Source: Bacteroidales bacterium
Lineage (GTDB): Bacteria > Bacteroidota > Bacteroidia > Bacteroidales > WCHB1-69
Direction: 5' to 3'
Length of the DNA stretch: 64,000 nt
Assembly: GCA_024400635.1 (NCBI GenBank)
Contig: JAKSMI010000004.1
Location: 148,340-212,339, forward strand
The notes beneath the pieces were generated by a model. That model saw only the letters and a list, made by a program, of their open reading frames with translations. It ran no database searches and was not told the DNA's origin. The position numbers and the translations under genes are program-made. The first letter of the stretch is position 1. Each line of letters opens with the position of its first letter. This document shows, piece by piece, positions 29,051 through 37,846 of the stretch.

Positions 29051-29412
29051 AATTTTTTAATTTGGTTAATATTAAGTGAATTAATTTTATTATTCTAATT
29101 TTTTTGATGCCATCGTATTTGATTTTCTAAAAGAATTTTTCAAAATTTCGAAAAAAAACTCCCATTTCCTTATTGTTTTCTAAATCACTCTGCAGCAAAT
29201 AATTGACATACACTTTTGAACATTTGGCATACAATTTCAAACCCTAAAAAACACAAGAAAAAGAAGATTTTCCCTTACTAAAATTAGTAGAAAAATCCAT
29301 ATTTTCAATAACAACATTCTGAATATCAGTAAGATATTTTTCCATACAACAACATTTGGTTTTCAACATTTCACAGTTGACAAAAATACACAATATTTTT
29401 AAATCCGCAAGA
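29051..29412. other. A/T-rich upstream region of the giant gene
   Basis: No gene is supported here. The only promoter-like signal for the giant gene is the box at 29381-29388. If it is used, the messenger has a leader of about 330 bases. Confidence 0.5.
29381..29388 (-). promoter_or_regulatory. candidate -7 promoter box TATTTTTG for the giant gene
   Basis: It is the only minus-strand TAnnTTTG match between the giant gene and the upstream terminator. Its distance from the ATG is unusually long, so confidence is low. Confidence 0.35.
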
Positions 29413-29455
29413 AAAAAAATCAAATCGGGGCGCATTGGAAAACGCGTCCCGATTT
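29413..29455 (-). terminator. rho-independent terminator after the fatty acid transporter region
   Basis: The arms AAATCGGGGCGC and GCGTCCCGATTT pair, and on the minus strand a T run follows. It lies 25 bases past the stop of the 88-residue ORF, which suggests the transporter transcript ends here. Confidence 0.8.
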
Positions 29456-29479
29456 AAATTGTAAAGATTGAAGAACTAT

Positions 29480-29746
29480 TTAGTATTCTTTTCTAACTTT
29501 CGGCTCTACCAAGTCTAACATATCCTCGCCGTTGGCGTGCAGCACAAACAAGCCCTTCTTGCTGGCATAAACATCGGAGTTTTCGTCATACTTGAGGGCC
29601 GCCACCGCGGGATAGACGTTGTAGTTGGCGAAAGGGCGAACATCACCCTCTGCCTTATAAGCGCTTTGCGTGACAAATTGAGGCGGGAAAACCTTTTCTT
29701 CGGATTGCAAAGAAAGAGGAGAACAGATAATCCACGGCTCATTCAA
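29480..29746 (-). pseudogene. 88-residue chimeric ORF, probable gene fragment
   Basis: The ORF starts MNEPWIICS four bases after the transporter stop codon. Its first 35 residues are encoded by a dispersed repeat (core at 29649-29687) that also occurs at 31484-31523 and 46901-46937. The remaining 53 residues (from VRPFANYNVYPAVAALKYDE to the end) have well-behaved coding composition and look like the C terminus of some larger protein, which I cannot name. The best explanation is a decayed gene whose 5' part was replaced by repeat sequence. A real short protein cannot be excluded. Confidence 0.45.
29649..29687. repeat. dispersed repeat B, copy 1
   Basis: The core CGCTTTGCGTGACAAAT followed by GAGGCGGG is shared almost exactly with 31484-31523 and more loosely with 46901-46937. 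It lies inside the 88-residue ORF. Confidence 0.75.
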
Positions 29747-29749
29747 AAG

Positions 29750-31105
29750 CTACCACGCCCACAGCAGCAGGCCGCCGCAAATAATGATGCCGGAAACGAT
29801 TAGATCGATGATGCAGAAGCCCATGATGTCTTTGGCATTCAGTTTGGCGATGGCCAAGGCCGGAATAGCCCAGAACGGCTGAATGAGGTTGGTCCACGCA
29901 TCACCCCAGGCGATGGCAATGCCCGTCAAACCGGGATCGACACCGAGGTTGGCGCCGGCAGCAAACATAATGGGCGCCTGAATTGCCCAGTGACCGCCAC
30001 CCGATGGCACAAACATATTCAAGACGGCAGCACACAAGAAGGTCAGCAGCGGATAGGTTTGGGGTGTGGAAATTGAAATGCAGGCGTCGCTGATGACCGT
30101 GCCAAAGCAGATTCCAGACTCCCCCACCCCGGTGATGATGCCCATAATACCGGCATAGAAAGGGAATTGGAGAATAATGCCAGCCGCTCCCGACGCCGCC
30201 TTCGTAAAGGCTCGCACGTATGCCAGCGGCGTTCCGTGAAGAATCACACCCGTAAATAAAAACAGCATGATTACAGTGTTCAAATCCAACGAACCACCTC
30301 GGAATCCAAGTTTGACGACCAAATAACCGAAACCAATCAAGGCAACAATCCATGACAGGATACGACTGTTTTCCATTCTTTCAGCCGGAGTCGGATTTTC
30401 TATTTTAATATACTTATTTTCAGCTTCATACAGTAATTCCGGATCTACACTAACCACATTATCGCCTTTGGGATGCATCAAGGCATTGACAACAACCAAA
30501 GCCACAATGACGAGCAATATCATCACAATATTGTGCGGGTCGAGGATGGTGCGACTGATAGCCACCGGCTCGGTCAGAATGCCGTTGGTGGCGTTGGTCA
30601 GCGCATCGCCGGAAGTTGCCATGGTCAGAGGAATAGAGCCTGACAACCCCGCATGCCAAACCACGAAACCGCTATAGGCCGAAGCGATGAGCAGTCGATA
30701 ATCCACGCCTTTGAGTTTGCGGGCTATCTCCTTGGCAAAGATAACCCCGACGATTAGTCCGAACCCCCAGTTAATCCAGCAAGCCACTGCCGAAACCGCC
30801 GTCACCAAAGCGATTGCACCGGCAGGTGTTTTGGGCAGCGAGGCCAAGCGGCCGATGCCTTTTTTCACGACGGGAGCTGCTGCCAAAGTAGAACCACAGA
30901 CCAGCACCAAAGCCATCTGCATGGAGAAAGCCAGCAATCCCCACACACCATCGCCCCAATGTTCGATTACTTCTATCGGATTCTGTTGACAGATGGGCAT
31001 GGCCAAGATAGCCGCTATCAAGGTTAGAATGATAGCAAAAATAAAGGGCTCGGGCAAATATCTTTGTACTATGCGGACGCAAGCTCTGATGATTTTCTGG
31101 AACAT
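29750..31105 (-). CDS. short-chain fatty acid transporter family protein (AtoE/TIGR00366)
   Basis: This 451-residue integral membrane protein with about ten to twelve helices matches the AtoE/short-chain fatty acid transporter family. Hallmarks seen include RYLPEPFIFAIILTLIAAIL at the N terminus, the INWGFGLIVGVIFAKEIARK segment (about 111-130), FVPSGGGHWAIQAPI (about 368-382) and WGDAWTNLIQPFWAIPALAI. Members import butyrate or acetoacetate-like acids. Direction of transport in this organism is not predictable. A -7 box at 31182-31189 provides its promoter. Confidence 0.9.
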   Translation of the reverse strand: MFQKIIRACVRIVQRYLPEPFIFAIILTLIAAILAMPICQQNPIEVIEHWGDGVWGLLAFSMQMALVLVCGSTLAAAPVVKKGIGRLASLPKTPAGAIALVTAVSAVACWINWGFGLIVGVIFAKEIARKLKGVDYRLLIASAYSGFVVWHAGLSGSIPLTMATSGDALTNATNGILTEPVAISRTILDPHNIVMILLVIVALVVVNALMHPKGDNVVSVDPELLYEAENKYIKIENPTPAERMENSRILSWIVALIGFGYLVVKLGFRGGSLDLNTVIMLFLFTGVILHGTPLAYVRAFTKAASGAAGIILQFPFYAGIMGIITGVGESGICFGTVISDACISISTPQTYPLLTFLCAAVLNMFVPSGGGHWAIQAPIMFAAGANLGVDPGLTGIAIAWGDAWTNLIQPFWAIPALAIAKLNAKDIMGFCIIDLIVSGIIICGGLLLWAW

Positions 31106-31181
31106 GGGATTGATTTTTGTGGTTTTATATTTTTCTAAAATACTAATAATAAAAAAGTTATATTATCTGATGATAATTTTG

Positions 31182-31189
31182 CAAAGATA
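31182..31189 (-). promoter_or_regulatory. -7 promoter box TATCTTTG for the fatty acid transporter
   Basis: A minus-strand TAnnTTTG match followed by C, 76 bases before the ATG. Confidence 0.6.
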
Positions 31190-31203
31190 AGATTTTTTTC
31201 TCA

Positions 31204-31351
31204 ATGGTATTGCCCTTCAGGCAAAGTTTCCCACTCGCCACTCTCAACCCGGAGACTTCGTCCCCGGTTACTGGTTGTGGTGTCTTTCAGACACCGTAGT
31301 TTTACCGTCACAATGCCGGCAGTTCCTCCTTCGTCGGTGCAAGCAGTTACT
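31204..31351 (+). repeat. dispersed hairpin repeat A, copy 1
   Basis: A chain of small palindromes with TTC-containing loops: TTGCC-CTTCA-GGCAA, CCGGAGAC-TTC-GTCCCCGG and GGTGTCT-TTC-AGACACC, ending CCTTCGTCGGTGCAA. The order and most bases recur at 40966-41112. Confidence 0.85.
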
Positions 31352-31483
31352 CAAATACTGCCCTTCAGACAGAACTTCTCAACAACTCAACAATTAAACA
31401 ATTAAACGGCTAAAGAGGCGGGGACTTTGAGCTGGAATCATTGGATTTTCAGTCTACATTCGCCATCCCCCACCATTTATATC

Positions 31484-31523
31484 CTCCGCCTTACAAGCGC
31501 TTTGCGTGACAAATCGCGGCGGG
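31484..31523. repeat. dispersed repeat B, copy 2
   Basis: CTCCGCCTTACAAGCG followed by CTTTGCGTGACAAATCGCGG. It matches copy 1 with about four differences over 39 bases. Confidence 0.75.
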
Positions 31524-31536
31524 TGCGGGCGTTAAG

Positions 31537-31590
31537 AACGCAGACTGTTTGAGCAGGCGGAACGAAGTGGAGCCTGCGAGTTTCTGCGTT
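31537..31590. repeat. long imperfect hairpin in the intergenic region
   Basis: The arms AACGCAGA/TCTGCGTT and CAGGC/GCCTG are nested around GGAACGAAGTGGA. It directly follows repeat B copy 2 and may be part of the same composite element. Confidence 0.6.
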
Positions 31591-31648
31591 TAGCCTGCAA
31601 CTGCCCGATTTGTAGCAAAGGCTTGTTCAGCGGGAAACCTTTCTTTGC

Positions 31649-31679
31649 GATACTTTCTTTGGGTTTCAAAGAAAGTATC
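31649..31679. repeat. perfect 13-bp inverted repeat
   Basis: GATACTTTCTTTG and CAAAGAAAGTATC flank the loop GGTTT. There is no T run, so it is not a convincing terminator. A degenerate version follows repeat B copy 1 at about 29688-29725. Confidence 0.7.
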
Positions 31680-31684
31680 AGAAA

Positions 31685-31746
31685 ATGGTATTGCCCTTCG
31701 GTCAACAGATGCCAACAACGCCTCAGCCACCGAAGACAGCGTCTCA
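31685..31746 (+). repeat. dispersed hairpin repeat A, partial copy
   Basis: It begins ATGGTATTGCCCTTCGGTCA and keeps the order GATGCC, AACGCC, CCACCG-AGAC..CGTC seen in the 40966 copy, then stops. Confidence 0.65.
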
Positions 31747-31788
31747 AGATGGAAATAATTTTATTTTCCATCATTTCGATTTTTTATG

Positions 31789-31796
31789 TAATTTTG
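31789..31796 (+). promoter_or_regulatory. -7 promoter box TAATTTTG for the FKBP-rnr operon
   Basis: A TAnnTTTG match followed by C, 57 bases before the ATG at 31854. Confidence 0.65.
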
Positions 31797-31853
31797 CCAA
31801 CTTTTATATAGTTATATATTACTTTAGGTTTATAAACTTAAAAAAATAGAAAA

Positions 31854-32528
31854 ATGAAAAAGATTTTATCATTCTGCCTATTGGCAGCAATCATTGGATT
31901 CAGTACTAACATTAAAGCACAAAACGAAATGACATTAAAAGAAAAAATCAGTTACGCATTAGGTGCAAGCAATGGCGAATACCTTATGCAACAAGGAGTT
32001 GAAATCGATTTAAACACCTTCATCAAAGGTTTCAGCGAAGGATATGAAGGCAAGAACCAGTTCACTCAAGAAGAGATGCAGAAGGTTTTCGAGGAATTCC
32101 AGAAAATGATGATGGCTAAGCAAAACGATGCCACCAACAATGAAAAGGCTAAAGGTGCTGCTTTCTTGGCAGAAAACAAGAAAAATCCAGATGTTGTCGA
32201 GACAGCCTCTGGTTTGCAATACAAAGTTGTTAAGATGGGAACTGGTGCCAAGCCGACAGCCACAGACAAGGTAAAAGTTCATTATCACGGCACCACCATC
32301 GATGGTAAGGTTTTCGACTCATCGGTTGAACGTGGCGAACCCATCACATTTCCTCTAAACGGTGTTATCAAAGGTTGGACAGAGGGTGTTCAGTTGATGC
32401 CTATCGGTTCAAAATTCATCTTCTACATCCCTTCAGATTTGGCCTATGGTGATCGTGGCGCTGGCCAGGACATCAAACCGGGTGCAACTCTTATTTTTGA
32501 AGTGGAATTGTTAGACATTGAAAAATAA
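31854..32528 (+). CDS. FKBP-type peptidyl-prolyl cis-trans isomerase (Mip/FkpA-like), exported
   Basis: The 224-residue product has a signal peptide (cleavage near NIKAQ), an N-terminal helical dimerisation region (about 25-100) and a C-terminal FKBP domain (about 115-224). Active-site segments are VKVHYHGTTIDGKVFDSS, VIKGWTEGVQLMPIGS and YGDRGAGQDIKPG. It would assist folding of periplasmic or outer-membrane proteins. It is first in a run of four same-strand genes with short gaps (16, 35 and 5 bases). Confidence 0.93.
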   Translation: MKKILSFCLLAAIIGFSTNIKAQNEMTLKEKISYALGASNGEYLMQQGVEIDLNTFIKGFSEGYEGKNQFTQEEMQKVFEEFQKMMMAKQNDATNNEKAKGAAFLAENKKNPDVVETASGLQYKVVKMGTGAKPTATDKVKVHYHGTTIDGKVFDSSVERGEPITFPLNGVIKGWTEGVQLMPIGSKFIFYIPSDLAYGDRGAGQDIKPGATLIFEVELLDIEK

Positions 32529-32544
32529 CAAGTAAGATAAAACC

Positions 32545-34701
32545 ATGAAAACAAGTAACTTAGGAAACAAAATCATTGAGATATTATCAAGAGGTCCCGT
32601 TGGCAGCAAGTACAATTACAAGCAAATTGCCGCCAAAGCGGGCATCTATGACAGGCAGGGACGCGAAACCATCAAGGAAATCCTTCAAGACTTCGTTGAT
32701 GCACACATTGTGCTGATGGTGGGGCGCGGACATTATAAAATCAACCCCAGATACTTGACCAAGGAAACGACGGGCAACAATTACGCCGTCGGTCGCTTGA
32801 TGACCAAAGCCAGCGGAATGGCGTTTCTCGTCATCGATCCACAAAAAAGCAAGAGCAAGGTCGAAGATGAGGACATTTTCATTGCCGACAGCAATTTGGG
32901 GAACGCACTCAACGATGACATCGTTAAGGTAATAGTATTTCCAACGAGGAAAGGGAAACGTCCTGAAGGTCAGGTCGTTGAAATTATTGAACGCAGTCGG
33001 CGGCAGATTGTGGGCACCATCCACATTAACAAGGGAATCGCCTATTTCATTGCCGACAATCCAAATTTCCGTCGTGACGTATTGATACCTGGACGAATGC
33101 TTAAAAATGCCAAAAACGGTGAGAAAGTTGTCATCCGCATCGTTGATTGGGAAGCCGGCACGCGCAGTCCGTTGGGCGAAGTTACAGATGTGCTGGGCAA
33201 GCCAGGGGACAATGACGTCGAAATGAAGGCCATCTTGGCTGACAACGATTTTCCGTTGAATTTTCCCGAGACGGTGGAAAAGGCGGCGGCCGAAATCGAC
33301 ACCTCCATCAGCAAAGAAGAGCTGGGCCGCCGCCGCGACTTCCGTAAAACACTTACTTTTACCATCGACCCAGCTGACGCCAAGGACTTCGACGACGCCA
33401 TCTCCTACGAAAAACTCGAGAACGGCATGCACCGCATCGGCATCCACATCGCAGACGTCTCCTTCTATGTCAAACCCGGTACCGAAATCGACCAGGAGGC
33501 CTACAGCCGCGGTACATCCATCTATCTGGTTGACAGAACTATACCCATGCTTCCAGAAGTGCTGTCCAATAATCTTTGCTCGTTGCGTCCTCACGAGGAC
33601 AAGCTCTGCTTCAGCGCGGTGTTCGACCTCGATGACGATGCCAAGGTTCACAAAGAATGGTTCGGACATACCGTCATCAACTCGGACCGCCGCTTCAACT
33701 ACGATGAAGTGCAACAAATCATTGAAAAAAAAGAGGGGGAATTATCAGACATAATTCTCACCATTAATAATTTGGCTCAAACTTTAAGAAAAAAACGTTT
33801 CGAGAACAATGCCGTCAATTTTGAAACGGAAGAAGTGAAGTTCCGCCTTGACGAAAATGGAAAGCCCGTTGGCGTTTATTTGAAAGTTCAGAAAGAAGCC
33901 AACTTTCTCATTGAGGAGATGATGCTGTTGGCAAATCGGCGTGTGGCCGAAAAAGTCGGCAAGCGCACCGGCAAGCAGCCCGCCCGTACTTTTGTCTTCC
34001 GTATCCATGACGAGCCGCTCAACGACAAACTTGAAACTTTCAAGAACTTCGTTCACAAGTTGGGTTACGAACTGAAAACAGGAACGCAAAAGGCATTGGT
34101 CAACTCTATGAACAAAATGTTTGACGCTGCCAAAAGTCAGTCCGAATACTCGATGCTCAGCAAATTGTCCATTCGTATGATGGCAAGAGCCATTTATTCC
34201 ACCGACAACATCGGCCATTTCGGCTTAGCCTTCCCCTACTACACCCACTTCACATCACCCATCCGCCGATACCCAGACTTGATGGTGCATCGTCTTCTGG
34301 ATCAACATATTAACAAGCAGCCGTCTGCCAACAAGGAGCAATTTGAAGAATACTGCCAGCATTGTTCAATGATGGAGCAGAAAGCCACCGAAGCCGAACG
34401 CCAGTCTGTGAAATTCAAACAAGCCGAATACTTGGCCGACAAAATCGGAGAGACTTTTGCCGCCACCGTCTCCGGCATTTCAAAATGGGGCGTTTATGCC
34501 GAACTCGATGAATCGAAATGTGAAGGCATGATTCCAATGCGCAGTTTCAACGACGACTTCTATTATATTGATGAAGAAAATTATACTTTGGTAGGGCTTC
34601 ACAACGGACACGACATCCGCTTCGGAGACAGCATCAACGTCAAAGTGGTTGAAGTTGATTTGCAAAAGAAACAAATGACCTTTGAATTGATTAGAAAATA
34701 A
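32545..34701 (+). CDS. rnr: ribonuclease R
   Basis: This 718-residue processive 3'-5' exoribonuclease degrades structured RNA. An N-terminal winged-helix region and cold-shock-like domains are followed by the RNB catalytic domain with the metal ligands in DPADAKDFDDA (about 275) and HFTSPIRRYPDLMVHR (about 568). A C-terminal S1 domain ends at the last residues (about 635-715). Length is close to the family norm. It lies in an operon between an FKBP isomerase and an OmpA-like lipoprotein. Confidence 0.95.
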   Translation: MKTSNLGNKIIEILSRGPVGSKYNYKQIAAKAGIYDRQGRETIKEILQDFVDAHIVLMVGRGHYKINPRYLTKETTGNNYAVGRLMTKASGMAFLVIDPQKSKSKVEDEDIFIADSNLGNALNDDIVKVIVFPTRKGKRPEGQVVEIIERSRRQIVGTIHINKGIAYFIADNPNFRRDVLIPGRMLKNAKNGEKVVIRIVDWEAGTRSPLGEVTDVLGKPGDNDVEMKAILADNDFPLNFPETVEKAAAEIDTSISKEELGRRRDFRKTLTFTIDPADAKDFDDAISYEKLENGMHRIGIHIADVSFYVKPGTEIDQEAYSRGTSIYLVDRTIPMLPEVLSNNLCSLRPHEDKLCFSAVFDLDDDAKVHKEWFGHTVINSDRRFNYDEVQQIIEKKEGELSDIILTINNLAQTLRKKRFENNAVNFETEEVKFRLDENGKPVGVYLKVQKEANFLIEEMMLLANRRVAEKVGKRTGKQPARTFVFRIHDEPLNDKLETFKNFVHKLGYELKTGTQKALVNSMNKMFDAAKSQSEYSMLSKLSIRMMARAIYSTDNIGHFGLAFPYYTHFTSPIRRYPDLMVHRLLDQHINKQPSANKEQFEEYCQHCSMMEQKATEAERQSVKFKQAEYLADKIGETFAATVSGISKWGVYAELDESKCEGMIPMRSFNDDFYYIDEENYTLVGLHNGHDIRFGDSINVKVVEVDLQKKQMTFELIRK

Positions 34702-34736
34702 ATATCAAATAACAATATCATTAAAACAATTACAAA

Positions 34737-35720
34737 ATGAAAAAACTACTGATTTCCAGCTTATTAGCCACAGCGCTACTAGTTTCAGGGTGCGTTACGA
34801 AACAAAAATACGCAGAATTGGAAGCAAGTTACAAAACATGTTCCGAGAATTTGGAAGTGCTGAATCAAGACAATATCAACACCACCAACGCCAACAAACA
34901 GTTGGAACAAGAAGTGACAACTTTAAGAAGCCGCACCAAGCAATTGTGTGCCGACACTCTTTCTTTGTCAAAGAAACTCAACCAGTCGGAAAAGGATTTG
35001 GCCAAGGCCACCCGCGACTATGATGAACTTCTGCAGCAGTTTTCAGAACTGAATATGACCAATAACACACAGGTCAACAAGTTGTTGAGCGATATTGAAA
35101 AAATCAAAACACAGCTCAACGAACGCGAAGCAGAAATCAACGCCCAACGCGACGCTCTCAACTTGACAGAAATGGAATTGGCTGACAAAGAAAGCCGTAT
35201 GAACGAACTGCAACAGATTTTAGATCAGAAAAATGCAGAAGTCAAGAAGTTGAAAGAGACTGTCACCAACGCATTGAAAGGTTTCGAAGGCAGCGGTTTA
35301 AACATCACCGAGAAAAACGGCAAGGTTTATGTTTCCATGGAAGACAAACTATTGTTTTCATCAGGCAGTTGGGTCATCAATGCTGAAGGTCTGCAAGCCA
35401 TCAGCAAATTGGCAGAAGTTCTTGAAAATGAAAAAGACATATCCGTCTTGATTGAAGGCCACACCGACAATGTTCCATACAAAGGCAATGGTACAGTTAA
35501 AGACAACTGGGATTTGAGTGTAATGCGTGCCACAGCTGTGGTAAAAGCGCTGTTGAAGAACACGGACATCGATCCTGCTCGTTTATCGGCCTCTGGTAGA
35601 AGCGAATACTATCCCATTGAAGATAATGACAGTGCAGCGTCAAGGGCAAAGAACCGCCGTACTGAAATCATCCTCACCCCGAAACTCGACCAGTTGTTCA
35701 AAATTATCGAAAACAACTAA
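34737..35720 (+). CDS. OmpA-family peptidoglycan-binding lipoprotein with coiled coil
   Basis: The 327-residue product has a lipoprotein signal ending LLVSGC (Cys 19), a coiled-coil region (about 28-185) rich in heptad leucines, and a C-terminal OmpA-like domain (about 200-320). The peptidoglycan-binding loop is LIEGHTDNVPYKGNG, followed by WDLSVMRATAVVKAL and GRSEYYPI. It would tether the outer membrane to the cell wall. mutY follows after only five bases. Confidence 0.92.
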   Translation: MKKLLISSLLATALLVSGCVTKQKYAELEASYKTCSENLEVLNQDNINTTNANKQLEQEVTTLRSRTKQLCADTLSLSKKLNQSEKDLAKATRDYDELLQQFSELNMTNNTQVNKLLSDIEKIKTQLNEREAEINAQRDALNLTEMELADKESRMNELQQILDQKNAEVKKLKETVTNALKGFEGSGLNITEKNGKVYVSMEDKLLFSSGSWVINAEGLQAISKLAEVLENEKDISVLIEGHTDNVPYKGNGTVKDNWDLSVMRATAVVKALLKNTDIDPARLSASGRSEYYPIEDNDSAASRAKNRRTEIILTPKLDQLFKIIENN

Positions 35721-35725
35721 AGACG

Positions 35726-36730
35726 ATGCAGTTTACCGATATACTGCTTCATTGGTATGAAGAAAACAAGCGTTCACTCCCATGGCGGGGTGAACGCGAT
35801 GTTTATAGGGTGTGGGTTTCCGAAATCATCCTGCAGCAGACGCGCGTCGTTCAAGGCTGGGACTACTATCTGCGCTTCGTGGAGGCGTTTCCAAACGTGC
35901 GGTCGTTGGCGGCGGCGGACGAGGCAACGGTATTGCGGCTGTGGCAAGGCCTGGGATACTACTCGCGGGCTCGCAACATGCACGCCGCCGCCCAACAGAT
36001 TATGGAACGCCACCACGGACAATTCCCGAAAACCTACGATGAAATACGTGCACTCAAAGGCATTGGCGACTATACAGCCGCTGCCATCTGCGCTTTCGCC
36101 TACCAGCAGCCCTACCCCGCCATTGATGGTAATGCACTGAGGGTCATCTGCCGCATCTTTGGCATCACGGAAAACATCATGGCCGAAAGCACAAAAAAGC
36201 AGGTTAAAGAGCTGTGTCAGAAGTTGATAAAAGACTGCAACCCGGCAGAATTCAACCAGGCAATGATGGACTTCGGTTCACTGCAATGCGTACCCAAGAA
36301 TCCCGACTGTCGGAATTGTCCTTTGGCAAGCGAATGTTACGCGCAAAAGCACAACTCTGTCGACCTGCTGCCCGTAAGCATCAAAAATATTAAAATCAAA
36401 AAGCGTTATTTTCATTATTTTCTTCTGATTCAGAATGATAAAATACTGATAGAAAAACGCGGCAAGAACGACATCTGGGCAAATCTGTACCAATTGCCGA
36501 TGCTCGAGACCGACAATGACAAGTTGTTAGATTTCAAAGTTTTATGCAAGAAAAAGCATCAGTTGACGCATCAAAGTTTGGAAGCGGTATTTTACGAGAT
36601 TGGAGATGAGGAATCGTTGCCGAAGAGTGAATTGGAGCGTCGTTGGATTTCGTTCAAGAAAATCAAGGAATATGCTTTCCCGACGTTGGTGGTGAAGTTT
36701 TTGGAAGAGGAAATTGAGACTATAGAATAA
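35726..36730 (+). CDS. mutY: A/G-specific adenine glycosylase MutY
   Basis: The 334-residue base-excision repair enzyme removes adenine mispaired with 8-oxoguanine. The catalytic Glu is in EIILQQTRV (about 33), the helix-hairpin-helix in LKGIGDYTAAAI (about 109), the catalytic Asp in AIDGNALRV (about 133) and the iron-sulfur cluster cysteines in a C-x6-C-x2-C-x5-C array (about 188-204). A C-terminal NUDIX-like domain recognises 8-oxoG. A long hairpin terminator follows. Confidence 0.95.
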   Translation: MQFTDILLHWYEENKRSLPWRGERDVYRVWVSEIILQQTRVVQGWDYYLRFVEAFPNVRSLAAADEATVLRLWQGLGYYSRARNMHAAAQQIMERHHGQFPKTYDEIRALKGIGDYTAAAICAFAYQQPYPAIDGNALRVICRIFGITENIMAESTKKQVKELCQKLIKDCNPAEFNQAMMDFGSLQCVPKNPDCRNCPLASECYAQKHNSVDLLPVSIKNIKIKKRYFHYFLLIQNDKILIEKRGKNDIWANLYQLPMLETDNDKLLDFKVLCKKKHQLTHQSLEAVFYEIGDEESLPKSELERRWISFKKIKEYAFPTLVVKFLEEEIETIE

Positions 36731-36781
36731 AGGGTATTTTTGTTTTCATTTTTGGTTGCAAAAGACAACATTGCATCGTTC

Positions 36782-36819
36782 AAAAATATTATTTTGCTTG
36801 CGGCAAAATAATATTTTTT
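36782..36819. terminator. strong hairpin terminator after mutY
   Basis: The 16-base perfect arms AAAAATATTATTTTGC/GCAAAATAATATTTTT enclose TTGCG. T run downstream. It separates the mutY operon from the next promoter. Confidence 0.8.
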
Positions 36820-36823
36820 GTTG

Positions 36824-36831
36824 TATATTTG
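36824..36831 (+). promoter_or_regulatory. -7 promoter box TATATTTG for the winged-helix nuclease gene
   Basis: A TAnnTTTG match directly after the mutY terminator, 79 bases before the ATG at 36911. Confidence 0.65.
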
Positions 36832-36910
36832 TCGCTTGAAATAGAATAAAAAATACTATTTTCACCATTGAAATAATGATTTTCAATTGAAACAAACAAT
36901 TACAAATACG

Positions 36911-37627
36911 ATGTCACAAACCGATCAAGTTATTGATACAATGCGTTCTTTAGGAGGGTATTCCACATTGGGAAATCTTTATCACGCTGTAGACAGTTCC
37001 GAGTGGAAAACAAAAACGCCCAATGAATCTATTCGTAGAATTGTTCAAAAATCAAATGCTTTTTTCAAAATCCAACCTGGTTTGTGGGCCTTAAATGAAT
37101 TCAAAAACGAAATTTTAAAAAAATTCGATCTGGTTGAAAATGAACCTCTAAGTGAAGAAATATTTACACACAGTTATTATCAAGGATTAGTTGTTGAAAT
37201 TGGCAATATGAATCATTTCACAACATATGTTCCCGCTCAAGATAAAAACAGGAAATTTTTAGAACAGCCCTTATCTAATATTTGTTCTACCATTGAGATT
37301 CCTGAATTCAGTTACGAAAAGTTAACAAATCGAGCTAAAACTATTGATGTCATCTGGTTTAATGATAGATTAATGCCAAATAGTTTTTTTGAAATTGAAC
37401 ATTCTACAGATATTCAAAATTCAATCACTAAATACTGTGATTTGCAAGATTTTAATAGTCGTTTTATTATTATCGCACCAGAAAAACGTCGAGAACAATT
37501 TGAAAAGGTAATGTCAAGAACCGCCTTCCATGAAATAAATGGACGAGTCAAATTTCACAGTTATGAGACAATTAGCGAGCAGTACAATTTAATGTGTAAA
37601 ACAAGAGCATTGAAAAATACAATTTAA
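36911..37627 (+). CDS. winged-helix (HARE-HTH-like) plus PD-(D/E)xK-like nuclease protein
   Basis: From the ATG at 36911 the product has 238 residues; the frame opens 24 bases earlier only with TTG. Residues about 3-65 match the HARE-HTH winged helix, with MRSLGGYSTLGNLYHAV and FKIQPGLWALNE as typical elements; this domain links restriction and chromatin proteins to DNA. The C-terminal half has features of a restriction-endonuclease fold: a Glu in YYQGLVVEIG, an Asp in TIDVIWFND (about 144) and an E-x-E in FFEIEHST (about 160-163). This is an inferred nuclease; no methyltransferase lies nearby. A DpnD/PcfM-like gene follows by 36 bases. Confidence 0.6.
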   Translation: MSQTDQVIDTMRSLGGYSTLGNLYHAVDSSEWKTKTPNESIRRIVQKSNAFFKIQPGLWALNEFKNEILKKFDLVENEPLSEEIFTHSYYQGLVVEIGNMNHFTTYVPAQDKNRKFLEQPLSNICSTIEIPEFSYEKLTNRAKTIDVIWFNDRLMPNSFFEIEHSTDIQNSITKYCDLQDFNSRFIIIAPEKRREQFEKVMSRTAFHEINGRVKFHSYETISEQYNLMCKTRALKNTI

Positions 37628-37663
37628 ATATTGTCAATTCACATATTACCAATAAAATTTGTC

Positions 37664-37846
37664 ATGAAAAAGTACATAGTTGAAGTAAGCGAAGTATTGC
37701 AACGCATGGTTGTTGTGGAGGCGGAAAATGCTAATGATGCACAAAACATTGTCAGACAGGCATATAGAGATGAGCACATTGTATTAGATAGTAATGACTT
37801 TATTGGCGAAGCCGAATTTGAATGCGTGGGGACAGCGAATAATTGA
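37664..37846 (+). CDS. DpnD/PcfM-family small protein
   Basis: From the ATG at 37664 the product has 60 residues (an earlier frame opening at 37631 uses TTG). The pattern MKKYIVEVSEVLQRMVVVEA, a central helix, then IVLDSNDFIGEAEFECV matches the DpnD/PcfM family. These small proteins are named after a protein of the pneumococcal DpnI restriction locus and a conjugative-plasmid protein. Their biochemical role is unknown. Its position right after a nuclease-like gene suggests a functional pair. Confidence 0.75.
   Translation: MKKYIVEVSEVLQRMVVVEAENANDAQNIVRQAYRDEHIVLDSNDFIGEAEFECVGTANN

Noticed and set aside
31649..31679. Transcription terminator for the fatty acid transporter or FKBP gene
   Set aside because: It is upstream of both genes and lacks a T run; it is better regarded as part of the repeat-rich spacer.
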